A stretch of DNA of 64,000 bases from Chinchilla lanigera (taxonomy: Eukaryota > Chordata > Mammalia > Rodentia > Chinchillidae). The stretch lies in the NCBI RefSeq assembly GCF_000276665.1, contig NW_004955481.1, positions 2,820,366 to 2,884,365 of the forward strand, written 5' to 3'. The translations under genes were made by a program, and so were the position numbers. This document shows, piece by piece, positions 1 to 11,720 of the stretch (position 1 is the stretch's first letter; every line of letters starts with the position of its first letter). The notes under the pieces were generated by a model, which made no database searches, had not been told where the DNA came from, and worked only from the letters and a program-made list of their open reading frames with translations.

Positions 1-98
1 TTTTTTTTTTTTTGGTTTTTCTCTGGTACCGGGAACCGAACTCACGACCTTGCGCTTGCCAGGCAGGCGCTTTGCCGCTGAGCTAAATCCCCGGCTCC
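1..98 (-). repeat. ID-type SINE, young subfamily (A-tail cut by window edge)
   Basis: On the minus strand it reads GGGGATTTAGCTCAGCGGCA, then GGTCGTGAGTTCGGTTCCCGG and GGTTTTT-type tail. The tRNA-like A box (TAGCTCAGCGG) and B box (GAGTTCGGTTCCC) are intact, as in RNA polymerase III SINEs of tRNA origin. Confidence 0.85.
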
Positions 99-371
99 AA
101 GAAAGTATTTCTTATTAATGCTCCATTGTCTTCTTAAAAGGGCATGAACTTGGATGAGGCACTTACTTACCCAGAGTCTACAACATCTACAAACTTGCAT
201 CACATCCCAAGGGGGACGAAGAAGGTGCTCGTGAGAGGGCAAACTAACCAAGCCTTTTATCAAAGCTATCTGGGACAGCCACGCCGGGGTCTCTGTGCAC
301 AGGTCACCTGCAGTGGGAAAGGGGCAGGAAATCAGAAGTCTAGAACAGTATTCATTTAAATGTAAATATTC

Positions 372-475
372 GGGCTGGGGATTTAGCTCAGAGGCACAGG
401 GCCCGCCTCGCAAGTACAAGGTCACGAGTTCGATTCCCGGTACTGGAAAAAACCAAAACAAACAAACAAAATATA
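372..475 (+). repeat. ID-type SINE
   Basis: GGGCTGGGGATTTAGCTCAG to CGAGTTCGATTCCCGGTACTG plus an A-rich tail (AAACAAACAAACAAA). Confidence 0.85.
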
Positions 476-702
476 AATATCAAGTCCTGCTTGTCTTAGA
501 GGAGCCATGGTCAACTGTGAACCACAATAAATGATGGAAGATAACATGATGCAAAATGCTCACAGTTCTATTAGTGAGCTACTGTTTCAAATTCTTACCA
601 GTGCAGAGCTCCTGATGTGCTCTTGGCTAAACAGAACAGTCTTTATTCCTCCATTAAGAAGCATGCTTTTCACATCTGTTTTCAAAGCAGCCTCTTTCTA
701 TT

Positions 703-835
703 TCATTTTTGTCTTCTTGAGACAGGGTCTTGCTCTGCAGTTCCGGCTGAACTTGAGCTCACTTTGTAGCCCAGGCTGGTCTTGAACTCACAACGATCCT
801 CCTGCCTCAGCCTCCTGAGCTCTTTTTCTTTTTTA
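703..835 (-). repeat. B1-type SINE
   Basis: Reverse B1: GAGACAGGGTCTTGCTCTGC, GTAGCCCAGGCTGGTCTTGA, CCTCCTGCCTCAGCCTCC. It carries the internal duplication common to B1 in this window. Confidence 0.8.
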
Positions 836-959
836 AAAATATAATTTAAATGATTTAAAAATGCAGTCTATATGGAGTGAAATATCAAGAGTCCTCTCCA
901 TCTATGATCTCTGGTCTGCGCATTCTTTTCCCCAGGCAATTGCCCATACCAGTATTCTA

Positions 960-1235
960 CACATTAACAACATATTAAAATGGGTGAAATATCTGAATAA
1001 ATATTCCACCAAAAAGATATAGAAATGACAAACACACAAAGATTCTCATATATCCTTAGCCATTAAGGAAATCCCATCTTTTGCAAATGGGATCAAGAGA
1101 TGGAAGGAAAGGGAGAGGAGGAGAGGGGCATAAAAAGAATTTAGATGTGTTTGCACATGCACAAACTACCCATAATGAATGTAATCATTGTGTATTGCAA
1201 ACATGTAATAATAAATTTAAAAAAAAAATACAGCA
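960..1235 (+). mobile_element. L1 3' end
   Basis: A degraded ORF2 end (960-1080) joins a purine-rich tract and a terminal stretch (CATAAAAAGAATTTAG, TGCAAACATGTAATAATAAA) that matches the end of the L1 at 40140-40255. Confidence 0.6.
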
Positions 1236-1464
1236 CCAAAGAAAGTTACAATGAGATATTACTATACCTCCAATACAATGGATAAATCCTAAAAACCAAA
1301 TGTTGGTGAGGATGAAGATGAACTGGAATTGTTTCAGACTTGACTATAAAATGGTACATTTTGAAAAACAGCTTGGTGTCTTCTTAAAAAGTTATATATA
1401 CATTTGCTAAATGATCCAGTCATCCATTCACAGTTATTTATCAAAGAAAAAAGGAAATAGATGC

Positions 1465-1670
1465 TGGTCAATGTGGCACATGCCATTAGTCCCAGCTACC
1501 TGGGAAGCAAAAGCAGGAGGACTGCAAGTCTGAGGCCAGCCTGGGCAATTTAGTGAGACCCTGTCTCAAAAGAAAAATTATTTTTTAAAAAGGGTTGGGA
1601 TTAGTTCAGTGATAGGGCACTTGCCTGGAATGCACAAGACCCTTAGGTCAATCCCCAGTACTGAAGAAAA
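1465..1670 (+). repeat. B1-ID dimeric SINE
   Basis: A B1 left half (GTCCCAGCTACCTGGGAAGC, GTGAGACCCTGTCTC) is joined through an A-rich linker to an ID right half (GGGTTGGGATTAGTTCAGTG to CCCCAGTACTG). Confidence 0.75.
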
Positions 1671-1957
1671 AAAAAATTCCCCCCCATAGACTTGTAATTA
1701 CAAGCTTCACTTGTAATGATTCCAAACTACAAACAACCCAAAAATGCAAAAGAAGTTAAATGTGTCATTCACACAATAAGATAGTATTCAGCAATTTAAA
1801 AAAGAATAGACTATTGGTGTATATAACGTGGTTGAATATCAAAAGGTATGCTGAGTGAAAGAAGCCAGATTTTCCCAACCTCAGAAGAGTACATTTATGA
1901 TTCCATGTATATAAAACTCTAGAAAAGGCAAAGTAATTCACAGAAAGCAAAGCAGTG

Positions 1958-2115
1958 AGCTGGGTGTGGGTGGTGCATGCCTGTAACCTCAGCATTTAGG
2001 CGGCTAAGGCAGGATAACCAGCCTGGGTTACACAGTGAGTTCAAGGCTAGTCTGGTTTACATGAGATATGGTCTCAAGGACCCCCCGAACACACACACAC
2101 ACACACACACACACA
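1958..2115 (+). repeat. B1-type SINE with (CA)n tail
   Basis: GAGCTGGGTGTGGGTGGTGC to TATGGTCTCAAGGACC, then a (CA)13-type microsatellite at 2089-2115 in place of the A-tail. Confidence 0.8.
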
Positions 2116-2334
2116 GCAAAGGTTACTTGAAAGTAAGAAGGTGGGAAGGGGTGGAGGGGAGTTTCAAAGGACACAAGGAAACCTTTGGGGTGAGATAGTA
2201 ACTATCTTGATCATGGCAACGGTTTCAGAAATGTGTACATATATTAAAATTTACCAAATTACTCACCTTAAGTATTGGGGTTTACAGTATGTCCATGTAG
2301 AAATGTCAGTATACAATTCATAAAGCTTTTTTAA

Positions 2335-2740
2335 GAAAATGTGGCACACATACCATTTTCCTCACTTAACATTATCTTGAAAATTATTCCATGTCAGTAT
2401 ACAGTGAGTTACCTTTCTTTTTAATAGTTGCATTATTTTGCCACTCCCTGATTGATAGTTTTATTTACAGTCCTTTTCTTTATGATCAGTGCTGTTATGA
2501 ATTTTTTGCGGGGGGGTACTGGAGATTGAACTCAGGGCCTTGTGCATGAGAGGCAAGCACTCTACCACTGAGCTACAGCCCCAGCCCCTGAATACCCTTA
2601 CAGACACATCCTTTCACATCTATACTATAAATTCTTAGAAGTGGAATCACTACGTCCAAGGTTAAGTTCACTTTCAATTTTGATAGATACTATGAAATTA
2701 CCCTATTTCACCGGCTCAAATCTTGCCCAGTAAGGAAGGG
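2335..2740 (-). mobile_element. Old LINE fragment, minus orientation
   Basis: TTCTTAGAAGTGGAATCACT and TTTTGATAGATACTATGAAA are reverse-strand landmarks of old L1-like elements. An ID SINE lies at 2505-2588. Confidence 0.4.
2505..2588 (-). repeat. ID-type SINE (older)
   Basis: Reverse: GGTACTGGAGATTGAACTCA to CTACCACTGAGCTACAGCCCC. Confidence 0.75.
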
Positions 2741-2907
2741 ATGGTTTTCACATGGATTAAAGGCACAACCAAGCAGTTACCTGAGTTCCACAAAGGAACT
2801 TCCTTGGTGATCATCCTATCAATTGATAGTGCAGTCCTGGTTTGCAGTCACTCTTTGCTTTCAAAGTTTTCTTTGCCAGTGGAGCTATTTCAAAACAGCT
2901 GTGACAG

Positions 2908-3063
2908 ATGGGTGTGGTAGCACACACCTGTAATCCCACTACTCTGGGAGGTGGAGGCAGGAGGATAATGAGTTTGAGCCCAGCTTTTGTCCAAAAATAA
3001 AAAATAATAAAGGGCTGGGACTAATGCAAAGACCCTGGATTCAATCTCCAGTATAAAAAAAAA
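2908..3063 (+). repeat. B1-ID dimeric SINE (right half shortened)
   Basis: GGGTGTGGTAGCACACACCT B1 half, A-rich linker, then a truncated ID half GGGCTGGGACTAATGC to CAATCTCCAGTA. Confidence 0.7.
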
Positions 3064-3814
3064 ATCTGAACAATCAGAGTACCACGTGTCTACCTGACCT
3101 AAGTGATCACAGGGAACGCAAATTGAAGGGCTGGGCTGCTGTACAACAGTGAAGCAGGATTAATGAGGAGACAAATGCATATGACAACACTCATTTCTAA
3201 GTGTATTGGCCACTGGACTTTATTACAGAGCAACTGGATCCTTCCTCTCCCTTTCAATACTGAAGATGTAGGATATTTATCGTACTGGGAAGTACAAAGA
3301 TGAATTAAGACAGTCCCCTCCCTCAAGTGCTCACAGTTCCCTGATGGACAGAGAAGTATCCACTAAATATAACAGGATGAGATTAAGAGCAATAGGAGGG
3401 TTAAAGAGCGTAAAGGAAATCAGGAGACACGGAGGTGCGGCAGGCCAGGGAATCTTCCCAGAGGGAGGGGCATTTGCTGAGCACGACGGGCCAAATACTT
3501 GTTTCCCTCCCATCAATGTTCGCTTGTTGATATTCTATATCCTGACCTCCAACATGATGGTATTAGGAGGTGCTGGCTTTGAGAGCTAACTAGGGGAGGT
3601 GCATGGGGTCCCTGCGTATAGGATCAGAGCCCTAAAAGAGACAAGAAGCTTGCTTTGCTGTCTTCTCCTTGGCAGATAAGGATACGATAGCCATCTGCAA
3701 ACAAGAAGCCCGAGACATTAGATCTACTCTCAGCTTCCAGGGCTGTGGGAAACAATTGTTTAATGTGGTATATGGTAATTTGTTATAGGAGCTCAAACTG
3801 AGGTTTATCAGATC

Positions 3815-3960
3815 TTAAAAAAATTGAGGTGAAATTTATATAACACAAAAATCATTTTAAAGTGTATAATTTTGTGACATTTAGCACAATCACACGCTTG
3901 TGCAGCTACCAATGCTATACACTTCCCAAACATTCCATTTCCCAAGAAGAAAATGCTGCT
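3815..3960 (-). mobile_element. Old L1M-type fragment
   Basis: ATTGAGGTGAAATTTATATA and TTTTAAAGTGTATAATTTTG, then CTTGTGCAGCTACCA, match a common antisense L1M landmark. Confidence 0.5.
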
Positions 3961-4273
3961 CTCATTTCACAGCTACTCCTCACAGGAAGGGCTTTAGAGC
4001 AAACAGGAAGCATTTCCCAGGCAGGCTTGGAAAGACCATACCACAGAGAAAAAGTTTATAAAGGCCTTGGGATGTCAACTCACCCGGGAGGGTGTAAGTT
4101 TGTATGTCACGGGGATGAAGTGATGGGCTGAAGTGAAGGAAAGAGGGCAAGGGCAGGGAAGACCTCATGTGCCAGCTTTGTCCCTGACTTGGTCAGAGGT
4201 AAAGAGGAATCAAGGCCCATCTGGATAATCTCCATCCCTAGAGGGATCCTGTCAACTTTAATGATTATAGTTT

Positions 4274-4490
4274 GAGCCAGGGCTTCTCATCCTCGACTAC
4301 CGACATTTTGGGCTTGGCAATTCTTTGTGGCGGGGATTGTAGTCTTGGCCTCTTGACCATTAAATACCTGCAGAATCCACCCCACCGCTCCTCTCTTTGA
4401 CAATCAGAGATGTCTTCAGACATTGCCAAGTGTCCCCTGGGAGAGGTGCCCCAGTTGAGATCACTTGGAGGACTCTGACCCAGTATTCCT
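4274..4490 (-). mobile_element. MER5A-like hAT-Charlie relic
   Basis: GGGCTTCTCATCCTCGACTA, GACATTTTGGGC.TGGCAAT, then AGATGTCTTCAGACATTGCC and GTGTCCCCTGGGAG follow the reverse complement of MER5A. It is an old non-autonomous DNA transposon downstream of GOSR1. Confidence 0.65.
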
Positions 4491-4640
4491 CAGAGGGTAA
4501 ATAAAGCACAAGAGGTGGGAGGCACACCCTCTGCTCTGTGCAGACAACGGAAAATGAGGTACCATTTCTTAGCGTTCTGGGTCCTAAGCTCATGAACATA
4601 AGGGAATTGGTCTTAAATTTTTCTGGTTCCTCTTCATTTT

Positions 4641-4723
4641 TTTTTTTCTGGTACCAGGAATCGAACTCACGGCCTCATACTTGCCAGGCAGGCGCTGTGC
4701 CCCTGAGCTAAATCCCCAGCCTC
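4641..4723 (-). repeat. ID-type SINE
   Basis: Bounded by a 12-bp target-site duplication CCTCTTCATTTT (4629-4640 and 4724-4735). Reads GGTACCAGGAATCGAACTCA on the plus strand. Confidence 0.85.
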
Positions 4724-5529
4724 CCTCTTCATTTTCTTAAAAAATTAAAAAAAATTCCTTCCTCTGTTCATTCAACAACCACTTAATGGCTACTATATTC
4801 CAGGAACTGAGAACACTGTCACATGGGTGAGTCAGTGGGGGATTAGCACCTTTACCTTTCCCATGCCCATAAAGGAGATGGTCAACACTTGACTTCTAAG
4901 ACAGCAGTGGTTACCCCTGGAAGACATGGAAAAGGAGGGTGGGAAGACGAGGGGACTATAGAGCCTCCTGAGATGGGATGTGGTAGAGAGGAGGGGACAT
5001 CAGCTTGTGCTCACTTCCTACCAGTCAGTGTCCGTTGGCCTCGTAGTGCCCTTAGGAATAGTAGCATTTTGGGAGAATGGCTATGGGATGGGAGCAACAG
5101 GGAACCACAGACACAGGAGGTCCCTGGCAAAGCTCTGTGCCCCACAGTGACACAGCAACAGAGGGATTAGTGGCTTTTAAGGCCCACACGGCTCCATGAG
5201 TATCTCAGTGAGGTCCAATGGACTGCCCACCCCGGTCTGCCCTGTGAAAGACTCTTGGAAGCTTTGTACAACCTAAGCGGCAAAGGGAAGTAGATTCAAG
5301 TATGACAAACGCTGACTTTTCTTTTCCTAGCCCAGAAGGGTAGGGGTTTCAAATTAGATTTAACTGAATTTGGAAAGTTAATGACATTTTCTGCATAAGG
5401 TCCCTACCTGTGAGACAAAGATGAAAGAACAACACACTGGCTCTGTCGCAGTCTAAGAGAAAACTTCCCTGGTCCACACTGTCTATGAGTTCTTGTGAGC
5501 ACTGTGAAGGATATTGTACCAGTGCTATC

Positions 5530-5845
5530 CTTTTTAAAAAAACTTGATCTCAATTGCATAAAGCTGCTCAAGTCCATTTTGCAGATAAGAAAACAGAACT
5601 GAGTGGCTTGCTCATGGCTTAAAGCAGCAGGCCCAGCACTAGAATACAGGACTTCCGGTTCCAGGCCTCATTCCCCCAGTGCCCAAGGAGTCCTGCTTAT
5701 CATTCATGAGGGGTGTGAGACTGGTTAGGTCGAGGGCAGCCACTACTATCAGGAGAACCTTGTGAATTTGAACAAAATATTTCATCTCTTAGGTTTATTT
5801 TCTCATCTGTGAAAGAAGAAATCTACCCTCATTGAATGAAGAGGA
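5530..5845. repeat. MIR-like SINE relics
   Basis: A minus-oriented MIR-like stretch (TTTTGCAGATAAGAAAACAG, 5577-5690) is followed by a plus-oriented one (CTTAGGTTTATTTTCTCATC, 5770-5840). Both are old and decayed. Confidence 0.5.
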
Positions 5846-5944
5846 CTCTGTTTTTGTCACATATTAAAAATGAAAGGCATACATTTTTGGGCTAACTCTC
5901 CTGCAATACACTGCTCTAGATGTTAGGGAGCTGCTGATATTCTT

Positions 5945-6039
5945 TTTTTTTTTTGGTTTTTCTCTGGTACCGGGAACTGAACTCACGACCTTGCGCTTGC
6001 CAGGCAGGCGCTTTGCTGCTGAGCTAAATCCCCAGCCCC
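5945..6039 (-). repeat. ID-type SINE, young subfamily
   Basis: A perfect 16-bp target-site duplication AGCTGCTGATATTCTT lies at 5929-5944 and 6040-6055, showing a recent insertion. Confidence 0.9.
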
Positions 6040-7067
6040 AGCTGCTGATATTCTTGAATAGCGATGACAGGCTGTAGGTGGTTAGGCAAGACAAGTTGGG
6101 CCCCTTTGTGCAAGGTGCTATCAAGGTAAGTTTAAGGAGAGGTGGCACATGCAATGGGGGATGGAGAGAGACCAGACTGAGGACCTATTCCAGGGTGAAA
6201 AACCCAGAGAGCCACGTTCATTTATGGTAAGTTATCACTTCCAGGGAAGCGAGTGTTTATGCCACGCCTTCCTGGCACTGGATTAAAAGTGGCTACCAAT
6301 TATATTTGCCTCCTTATTCTTGAGCTGTAAGCAGTTTCTGTGAGATTAGATGTTTGATAATATCTAAAAGAAATGTGCTAGTTAAGAAAAGTGATTATTT
6401 CCTAAAAGCTGTCTCTCATAGGAGAAAACTAAATACCCCAGAACAGGATAACAGATAAAAGATTCATTTTAGAAGGCTAGAATATAAGTCCTCTAAGCAG
6501 AAAGTTAGACTTCTCAGCACCCAGTCTTCTGAGCTTTTTTACGTGTCTTCGTAGGATTAATAATAAAAACAAGGTTTGCAAGTGGAGCAGATGGGCTGAG
6601 CCAGGAAAGCTTAGCCAAGGTGCGCACCGCAGAAATCATCAGCCAGAGCTGTGTTTGTTCCTTTCTGTTCTAACTCAGCATGGATATTGTGCTTTAGGAA
6701 GATACTTCTTTTTCTCCTGAGAAACATTTTCAGTAAGATTCTCCACTTCTAGGCATTTCTAGTATCAGATAAGGGGGTGCTGGGCAGAGCAGCAAAGGCG
6801 TATCAGGTAGGATCAGCAGCTTGGAGATGTGGATGACACCAACTGAAGATTTTTGCCACCCCAGTGCTTGCCAGAAAGAATTCTAAGGTTCTAAACTAGA
6901 GGGTACGAAGAGATGGGTAGGAAGTTTGGTCCAAATTAAAGACACTTCAAATGCACTTCTTATAAGTTCAGTGCATTAATCCATCAGTCCTCATAAAGAA
7001 CTGTTAACTCACAAACAAGTTCTCGTTATTAAGCACTTGGCTAATACTATTCCTTGAAAGTAAGCAG

Positions 7068-7215
7068 CCAGGCATGGTCATGCATGCTTGTGATCCTGTA
7101 ACTTGCAAGGCTGAGGCAGGAGGATCGCTGTGAGTTCAAGGCCAACCTAGGCTACATCGTGAGATCAACACTGGTGTGAACTACATAGCAAGACCCTGTC
7201 TCAAAATAACTGAAA
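7068..7215 (+). repeat. B1-type SINE
   Basis: GCCAGGCATGGTCATGCATG to GCAAGACCCTGTCTCAAAAT with internal B1 duplication. Confidence 0.8.
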
Positions 7216-7314
7216 ATAATCAAGCTAGAACGCTTTAAGTAGATTCTAGATGATCACCTTTTAAATTACTGTTTTGTGGAATCAGCATGAAGTTTAGCAT
7301 CAAAGAGCCCTCAA

Positions 7315-7392
7315 GGGCTGGGGATGTAACTTGGTGGTAGAGTGCTTTCCCACCATGTGTAAGGCTCTGTGTTCAATCTCATTACAAAAGCG
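7315..7392 (+). repeat. ID-type SINE (older)
   Basis: GGGCTGGGGATGTAACTTGG to TGTTCAATCTCATTAC. Diverged B box. Confidence 0.65.
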
Positions 7393-7459
7393 GGAAAAAG
7401 CCCTCAAAGATTCAAATTTTTACTCTAATATTTATTCCATCATCCTGAGCAAATTTCTT

Positions 7460-7564
7460 TCTTTTTTTTTTTTTTTTGGTTTTTCTCTGGTACCGGGAAC
7501 CGAACTCACAACCTTGCGCTTGCCAGGCAGGCGCTTTTGCCGCTGAGCTAAATCCCCAGCTCCT
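7460..7564 (-). repeat. ID-type SINE, young subfamily
   Basis: Perfect 15-bp duplication CTGAGCAAATTTCTT at 7445-7459 and 7565-7579. Confidence 0.9.
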
Positions 7565-7992
7565 CTGAGCAAATTTCTTAACCCCTTCAGTCTTGTTTCC
7601 TTATCTGTAAAATAGGGTGGCTACCTCACTAAATGCTGTTGGACTGTTTGTATGTCTACATGGATGTGTGCATACATACAAGGCAGCGCACATGGGGTAG
7701 CCACGAGGTCAGGACCCCCAAGGAAGAGGTAGTACCATGGAAGCCATACTGATGGCTGGGAGGGTAAAGCTGGGGTGCTGAGGTAGAAAATAGTGTGGTC
7801 AGACAAAAAGGACAGAGAATAGGGTGTGGAGTAATTGCTAATGAATACAAGGTTTCTGATGAAAGATGAAAATGTTCTGAAGCTACACAGTAGTGCTAGC
7901 TGTGCAGCAAATACACTAAAGCCCATTAGTGTCTTGAAAAGGGTGAATTTTATGGTACATAAATCGTGTCTTGATATCTTGAAATTTACCGA

Positions 7993-8072
7993 TTTTAGAG
8001 TACTGGGATCAAACCCTAGGTCCTGGGCATCACGCTAGGCAAGTACCAGTGAACTTCACCCCCAAGCCCTGT
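7993..8072 (-). repeat. ID-type SINE (old)
   Basis: GAGTACTGGGATCAAACCCT to CACCCCCAAGCCC. Strongly diverged. Confidence 0.5.
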
Positions 8073-8505
8073 ACTGTTATTTTAGAAAGGGATCACAGAA
8101 AACACGAGTAAGAACATTTTGACAGGTGATGAGAAGTGAGTTATTTCCATTCCTGGTGAAACGGAGAATCAAGTTCTGATTTATAGGACAAAAGTCATTA
8201 TTTAAGGAGGCGAAGAACTTGTTTTTTGGTCCAACTGTACAATTTTAGATTCTATCACAGCTCTTCTGCAAGTTGACAGAACGCTCTTCCTTCACTCCTT
8301 GGGCTAAAACATCGATGGATTAGCCCGGAAGATGGTTTCTGAACACTGGGTAACAATTTTTCAGTACCTGTACTGTTTCCTCCTGGATGTTAAGACACCA
8401 TGAGAAACACCAACACCAAATACTTCGTACTCACTGCTTCCAAACTGCCTCAGTGGTTAACGTTCCAACATAAATAATCACAGGCACAACCATTTAGATA
8501 TTTAA

Positions 8506-8511
8506 TTTATT
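8506..8511 (-). terminator. GOSR1: Candidate distal poly(A) signal of GOSR1
   Basis: AATAAA on the minus strand is followed, about 20-35 bases downstream, by the GU-rich stretch TGGTTGTGCCTGTG, the usual downstream element. Cleavage would fall near 8480-8495. Confidence 0.55.
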
Positions 8512-8953
8512 AAATTACATAACAAAGCTTTTTCTATACAGTCAGAAAATGCACATTTAGATGAGAACAAAAATTAAATACAAATACAACAAAATTGGTT
8601 CCAAGAAGCTATTTTAAAAGCAAAAAATTAGAAAGTGCATTTGGAAAAGAATAGATTTTTAAAAATCCATATTGGCATTTTTCATGAGGAAACATCTTCC
8701 ACTAGTGTAAAATGTGACTGGAATTAATTTCCCCTTCTCTTAAGAGTTAATAGGGTGGGAACTGATGCAAGTAATTTAGGTTAGGTACAAGAAAATGAGA
8801 AAGATCCCCTAGGACACAGCTCACCTTTGTCTCAGCTTCTTAGCCAATAAAAATCCTTAACATTCACTTGTTCCTTCCTCATTTCCCCCCCTATGAAACG
8901 TAAGGGTATGTAGGAATAAACAAGGATAAGGGAATAAGTAAGATTAGTTTATT

Positions 8954-9067
8954 TTGTTTTTGGGTTTTTTTTTTTGGTTTTGGTTTTTCTCCGGTACCGG
9001 GAACCGAACTCACGACCTTGCGCTTGCCAGGCAGGCGCTTTTGCCGCTGAGCTAAATCCCCAGCCCC
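8954..9067 (-). repeat. ID-type SINE, young subfamily, in GOSR1 3' UTR
   Basis: Target-site duplication AAGATTAGTTTATT at 8940-8953 and 9068-9081. It is in the same sense as GOSR1, so the mature mRNA would carry it. Each flank contains AATAAA on the minus strand. Confidence 0.9.
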
Positions 9068-9887
9068 AAGATTAGTTTATTAAGACCCTAATGAAAAGTT
9101 CTGCATCTTTTTGGAGGCCAGGGTAAAGAACCCCAACCTAAAAGGAGAATGGCACACAATCACTGTAATTTAAGTAGAATCCATTTGTTATCATTGCCAC
9201 AAAACTCAGAGTAATATTGAACATGGCCATGTATCCCCAACAACTTGATATGACAAGTGAGAAAGCTCAAATCAATTTCCAAAACCATGTCTGGCTAATG
9301 ACAAAACATGAGGTACTGGAAATGCAAAGGGCTAGACCAGTTCCTACAGGTCATTTTTATCAGGTTAAAATCAAACAGTGAAAGAGAAAATAGTGAGAAT
9401 GCAAGTAAATTCCACAGAGACCCCAAGTCACTGCATCAAAAGGCCCAATAAGTACCCTTTTCTAGTCAGAGGTATTCATATCCAATACGAAAGAGCTACA
9501 GGAAATGCTATTTGGGTCCACAAAAAGTGCCCTCAAGATGTCTCCTTTCATCGTTTGTCTCCTTTCTTAAGAGATTTATTCCCACACCTGATTTCAATAT
9601 CAGGCAGTGTGAAAAAAGACATTCTCTTTGCATAAAGATAAATCTTACACAAAGGACAGAGGAACAGTAGGGAAAGTCCTTTTTAACATCAGAAAAATAA
9701 AAGGTGAGCAATGCAGGTTACAGGGAGTCCTTCAACATCATTAACATACTGTGATAATAAAGAATATGCAGATTGCCAGGAAGGGTAACTTACGGCTCTT
9801 GGCTATCTGGGCTTGAACTTGAGTAATAAACATTTCTGCTAAGGTCGTCAGTACACATTAGAACAAAACCTTAGAAATATGCCATTT

Positions 9888-10010
9888 GCAGCCAGGCATG
9901 GTAGTACAAGTAGGTAGTCCCAGCTACACGAAAGGCTGAGGCAGAAAGATATTTGAGGCCAGCCTGGGCAACTTAATGAGATGCCATCTGACAACAACAA
10001 CGACATGGAA
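9888..10010 (+). repeat. B1-type SINE (old)
   Basis: GCCAGGCATGGTAGTACAAG to GCCAGCCTGGGCAACTTAAT. Antisense in the 3' UTR. Confidence 0.65.
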
Positions 10011-10773
10011 AACGTTTGGATGCTGTATTCACATTTTTTAGTGAAATGGACAGTTCTGAGTAGTTACTAAAGAGATTCAAAAAGGAAAGACTTATTATGT
10101 AAGACAACGGCTAAAGGAATATAACTTCTCTGAGAAGCAGCATTTCATGGGGACCAGAAACAGAAAATTCCTCTGACCTCTGGGCTCAGCCCTGAAGTTC
10201 CTGGCTCTGATTGGCTTTGACAAGTAACTAACTGTTGGCTTGTGAACCTAGCAACTGGTCTGTAAGAAAGACAGCAAAAAGGAGAAAAACATCAATATGA
10301 TTTTTTAAGAAGTTAAATGGCATAAAACTGAAACTCAGATCAATAATCACAGGATCCAAAGAAGCCCCTTCCATCAAAGGGCAGATCTCCATCTTCTTTC
10401 TGCAAGGGGAAGGGAGGAGCACTCTCTTAATCATCTCCTACTCTCTAGCTGTGGGGTGGGGCGGGCTGGGGATGATACCTCACTATGGGTAAGAGTACTG
10501 GGAGGTGAGTCAGACCTATCTGACACCGACATTTACACCAAGCCTTTTCAACTTCCTTGGAAGAACTGGTTTCTTTATTTTCATCAAGAAAATAACCAAC
10601 ATAATTCTATTATTTCACATGAGCACAGACCTCCTGGAGAGGGTTATCAGCCACCGACACTGTTTCTTTGCTTGGCTATAGCAAGCTAGATAACTCTCAC
10701 AATATCAGCTTTAATGAACAAACCAAGTAATCAGACCAGTAAAAAAGACTGGTAGAATAATTAAATAAATAAC

Positions 10774-10779
10774 TTTATT
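10774..10779 (-). terminator. GOSR1: Candidate proximal poly(A) signal of GOSR1
   Basis: AATAAA on the minus strand lies about 1.77 kb after the stop codon, directly followed by AU-rich TTATTTATTTAATTATT. It could give a shorter 3' UTR, but no clear GU-rich element follows. Confidence 0.25.
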
Positions 10780-11548
10780 TATGATAAATTCAGATTTTAT
10801 AAATGCCAACTATATAGCAACCAAAGTCCCATAAATTCTAGCTGAGGCACAACCACCAATCAAAGGCCTTTGAAAAATCAAAGATAATAGTATCAGGGGA
10901 GAGAAGTTTTGTTCTCTCAAAAGACAATTCAATAAATGAACTTACTTCTCTGATCCTTTAAGGTTCACACAGGGAAAACTTTCTTTTAAGGGGATTTCTA
11001 AGTAATAAAATGATCATCAACCCATATTTAGAAGAATAAACCCCACAGTTAAGAAAAATATATCAAATGCCCTTCACACCCAGAATGTAATAAAACTTTG
11101 ACACTAGGATGACAAACTGCTCCATCCCAGACTAGTGTTAGTCTACCCATCATGTAGCATACCGAGTCCAAGTTCAACAGCATTTCCACACCATGCTGTA
11201 GTGGAGAACTTATCCTTTTATTCCCTGTGGCAGTCTGAGGCCAGTCCTATAAATACCTTCATCAACTCCAGTGAACAGCTGCAGCTTTTTCTTTTGGTGA
11301 GGAGTGTAGATGTCTTTAAAATACCTGGTGTTTCAGTAATACAAGTAATAAATTTTCAATAACAGAAATGGTTAAACTTGAAAAAACTATGGGGGTAGTT
11401 TAAAATTTTGTTACCATCCAGGGATGGTAATAGGAGACAGGTGCACACAGACATAGATTGTCATAGGCACCTTCATCCATTCTCTGGATGTTTGGAAAAG
11501 TTTAACAGATTTGGAATGCACAGATTTCCACAGAACACCGATCATCTA

Positions 11549-11720
11549 CAGTGGTTCTCAAACTTTTGCTCCAAAGCTGCGGAGCATTTACAAATGGAAT
11601 TATCTGGATAGTGACCCCTCCCTGTCTTTTTACATGTGACTTGACTAGAATCTCACTGAAAACTGAGCAGTCACGACCCTTAGTAACCAGTGCTAATCCT
11701 GACATGATGAAGAACCACTG
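11549..11720 (+). mobile_element. Non-autonomous hAT-like DNA transposon relic in the GOSR1 3' UTR
   Basis: It begins CAGTGGTTCTCAAAC and ends AAGAACCACTG. These are inverted termini of at least ten bases, of the type seen in hAT-Charlie MER elements. The 8-bp flanks no longer match. Its interior (11636-11705) has an inverted near-copy at 12973-13047. Confidence 0.55.

Larger units (their letters stand above)
1240..2335 (+). mobile_element. Old L1M-type 3' fragment with SINE insertions
   Basis: AATGGTACATTTTGAAAAACA, AGTGAAAGAAGCCAGATTTT and GATCATGGCAACGGTTTCAG follow old L1 3' ends. A B1-ID (1465-1670) and a B1 (1958-2088) interrupt it. Confidence 0.6.
2750..4270. other. Intergenic stretch without a gene
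   Basis: Apart from the B1-ID dimer and an L1M scrap listed separately, I see only unique AT-rich sequence with short chance ORFs on both strands. No splice-bounded or conserved-looking coding sequence was found. Confidence 0.5.

Noticed and set aside
59..461. 139-codon minus-strand ORF at the left edge
   Set aside because: Both ends are antisense or sense ID SINE sequence; the middle has no recognisable motif.
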